A stretch of 64,000 bases of DNA from Halomonas sp. Bachu 37. GTDB lineage: Bacteria > Pseudomonadota > Gammaproteobacteria > Pseudomonadales > Halomonadaceae. Numbering within the stretch: position 1 is the first letter of the stretch; every line of letters begins with the position of its first letter. Under the pieces are notes generated by a model, which had not been told where the DNA came from, ran no database searches, and worked only from the letters and a program-made list of their open reading frames with translations. The position numbers and the translations under genes are program-made. The stretch is from the NCBI RefSeq assembly GCF_039691755.1, contig NZ_CP137552.1, positions 372,001-436,000 of the forward strand, written 5' to 3'. This document shows, piece after piece, positions 61,404 through 64,000 of the stretch.

Positions 61404-64000
<2,597 letters not shown>

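Overview
The window comes from a GC-rich gammaproteobacterium, most likely Halomonadaceae (Halomonas or a close relative). Three things suggest this. Proteins resemble their Pseudomonas/Halomonas counterparts, for example the approximately 532-residue isocitrate lyase and the type II citrate synthase. The block gltA / sdhCDAB-sucAB-lpd-sucCD, and the block aceA-GNAT-roxA-purB-hflD-mnmA-nudJ-rluE-icd-clpS-clpA-infA-bpt-aat-ftsK, follow the pseudomonad gene order as I remember it. Many proteins are acidic. The genus is an inference; no rRNA gene is present.

Layout. 1-6.1 kb: a 5'-truncated FAD/Fe-S oxidoreductase and a short-chain dehydrogenase, both with a C-terminal membrane tail; a homologue of the Anabaena sensory rhodopsin transducer; a small unknown protein; a GGA-rich RNA candidate of the CsrB/RsmZ type; a lipoprotein; an XRE regulator. 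6.5-8.3 kb: gltX, then tRNA-Ala(GGC) and tRNA-Glu(UUC). 8.9-22.7 kb: gltA, divergent from sdhCDAB, sucA, a two-lipoyl-domain sucB, lpd and sucCD, giving most of the TCA cycle. 22.7-27.95 kb: an accessory nucleotide-sugar and glycosyltransferase operon with a lower-GC leading end. 27.98-34.3 kb, minus strand: RNase II, a universal stress protein, the YcjF/YcjX pair, a small membrane protein and a hexose-6-phosphate mutarotase. 34.4-39.4 kb, plus strand: a YeaQ/GlsB-like membrane protein, a large protein with three DUF1266-like segments, an NlpC/P60 lipoprotein and an MFS exporter. 39.4-44.9 kb: a complete Nik-type ABC importer divergent from nikR, with a textbook NikR operator between them. 45-46.6 kb: slyD and small envelope proteins. 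46.9-54.8 kb, minus strand: isocitrate lyase, a GNAT, RoxA, PurB, HflD, MnmA, a Nudix hydrolase and a pseudouridine synthase. 54.9-64 kb: icd, then an N-degron cluster (clpS, clpA, infA, bpt, aat) and a 3'-truncated ftsK.

How the genes work together. Central carbon metabolism dominates: citrate synthase, isocitrate dehydrogenase, 2-oxoglutarate dehydrogenase, succinyl-CoA synthetase and succinate dehydrogenase, with the glyoxylate-shunt enzyme AceA competing with Icd for isocitrate. Bpt and Aat attach Leu/Phe to protein N-termini, ClpS recognises those N-degrons and ClpA unfolds the substrate for ClpP. NikR very probably represses the adjacent importer when nickel is sufficient; SlyD, a nickel-binding chaperone in E. 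coli, lies next door.

Most notable unexplained signals: the GGA-rich RNA candidate at 4.8 kb, the sensory-rhodopsin-transducer homologue without a visible opsin, the CDP-sugar operon without a 4,6-dehydratase, the triple DUF1266 protein, and the four-copy 17-18 bp repeat at 46.7 kb.
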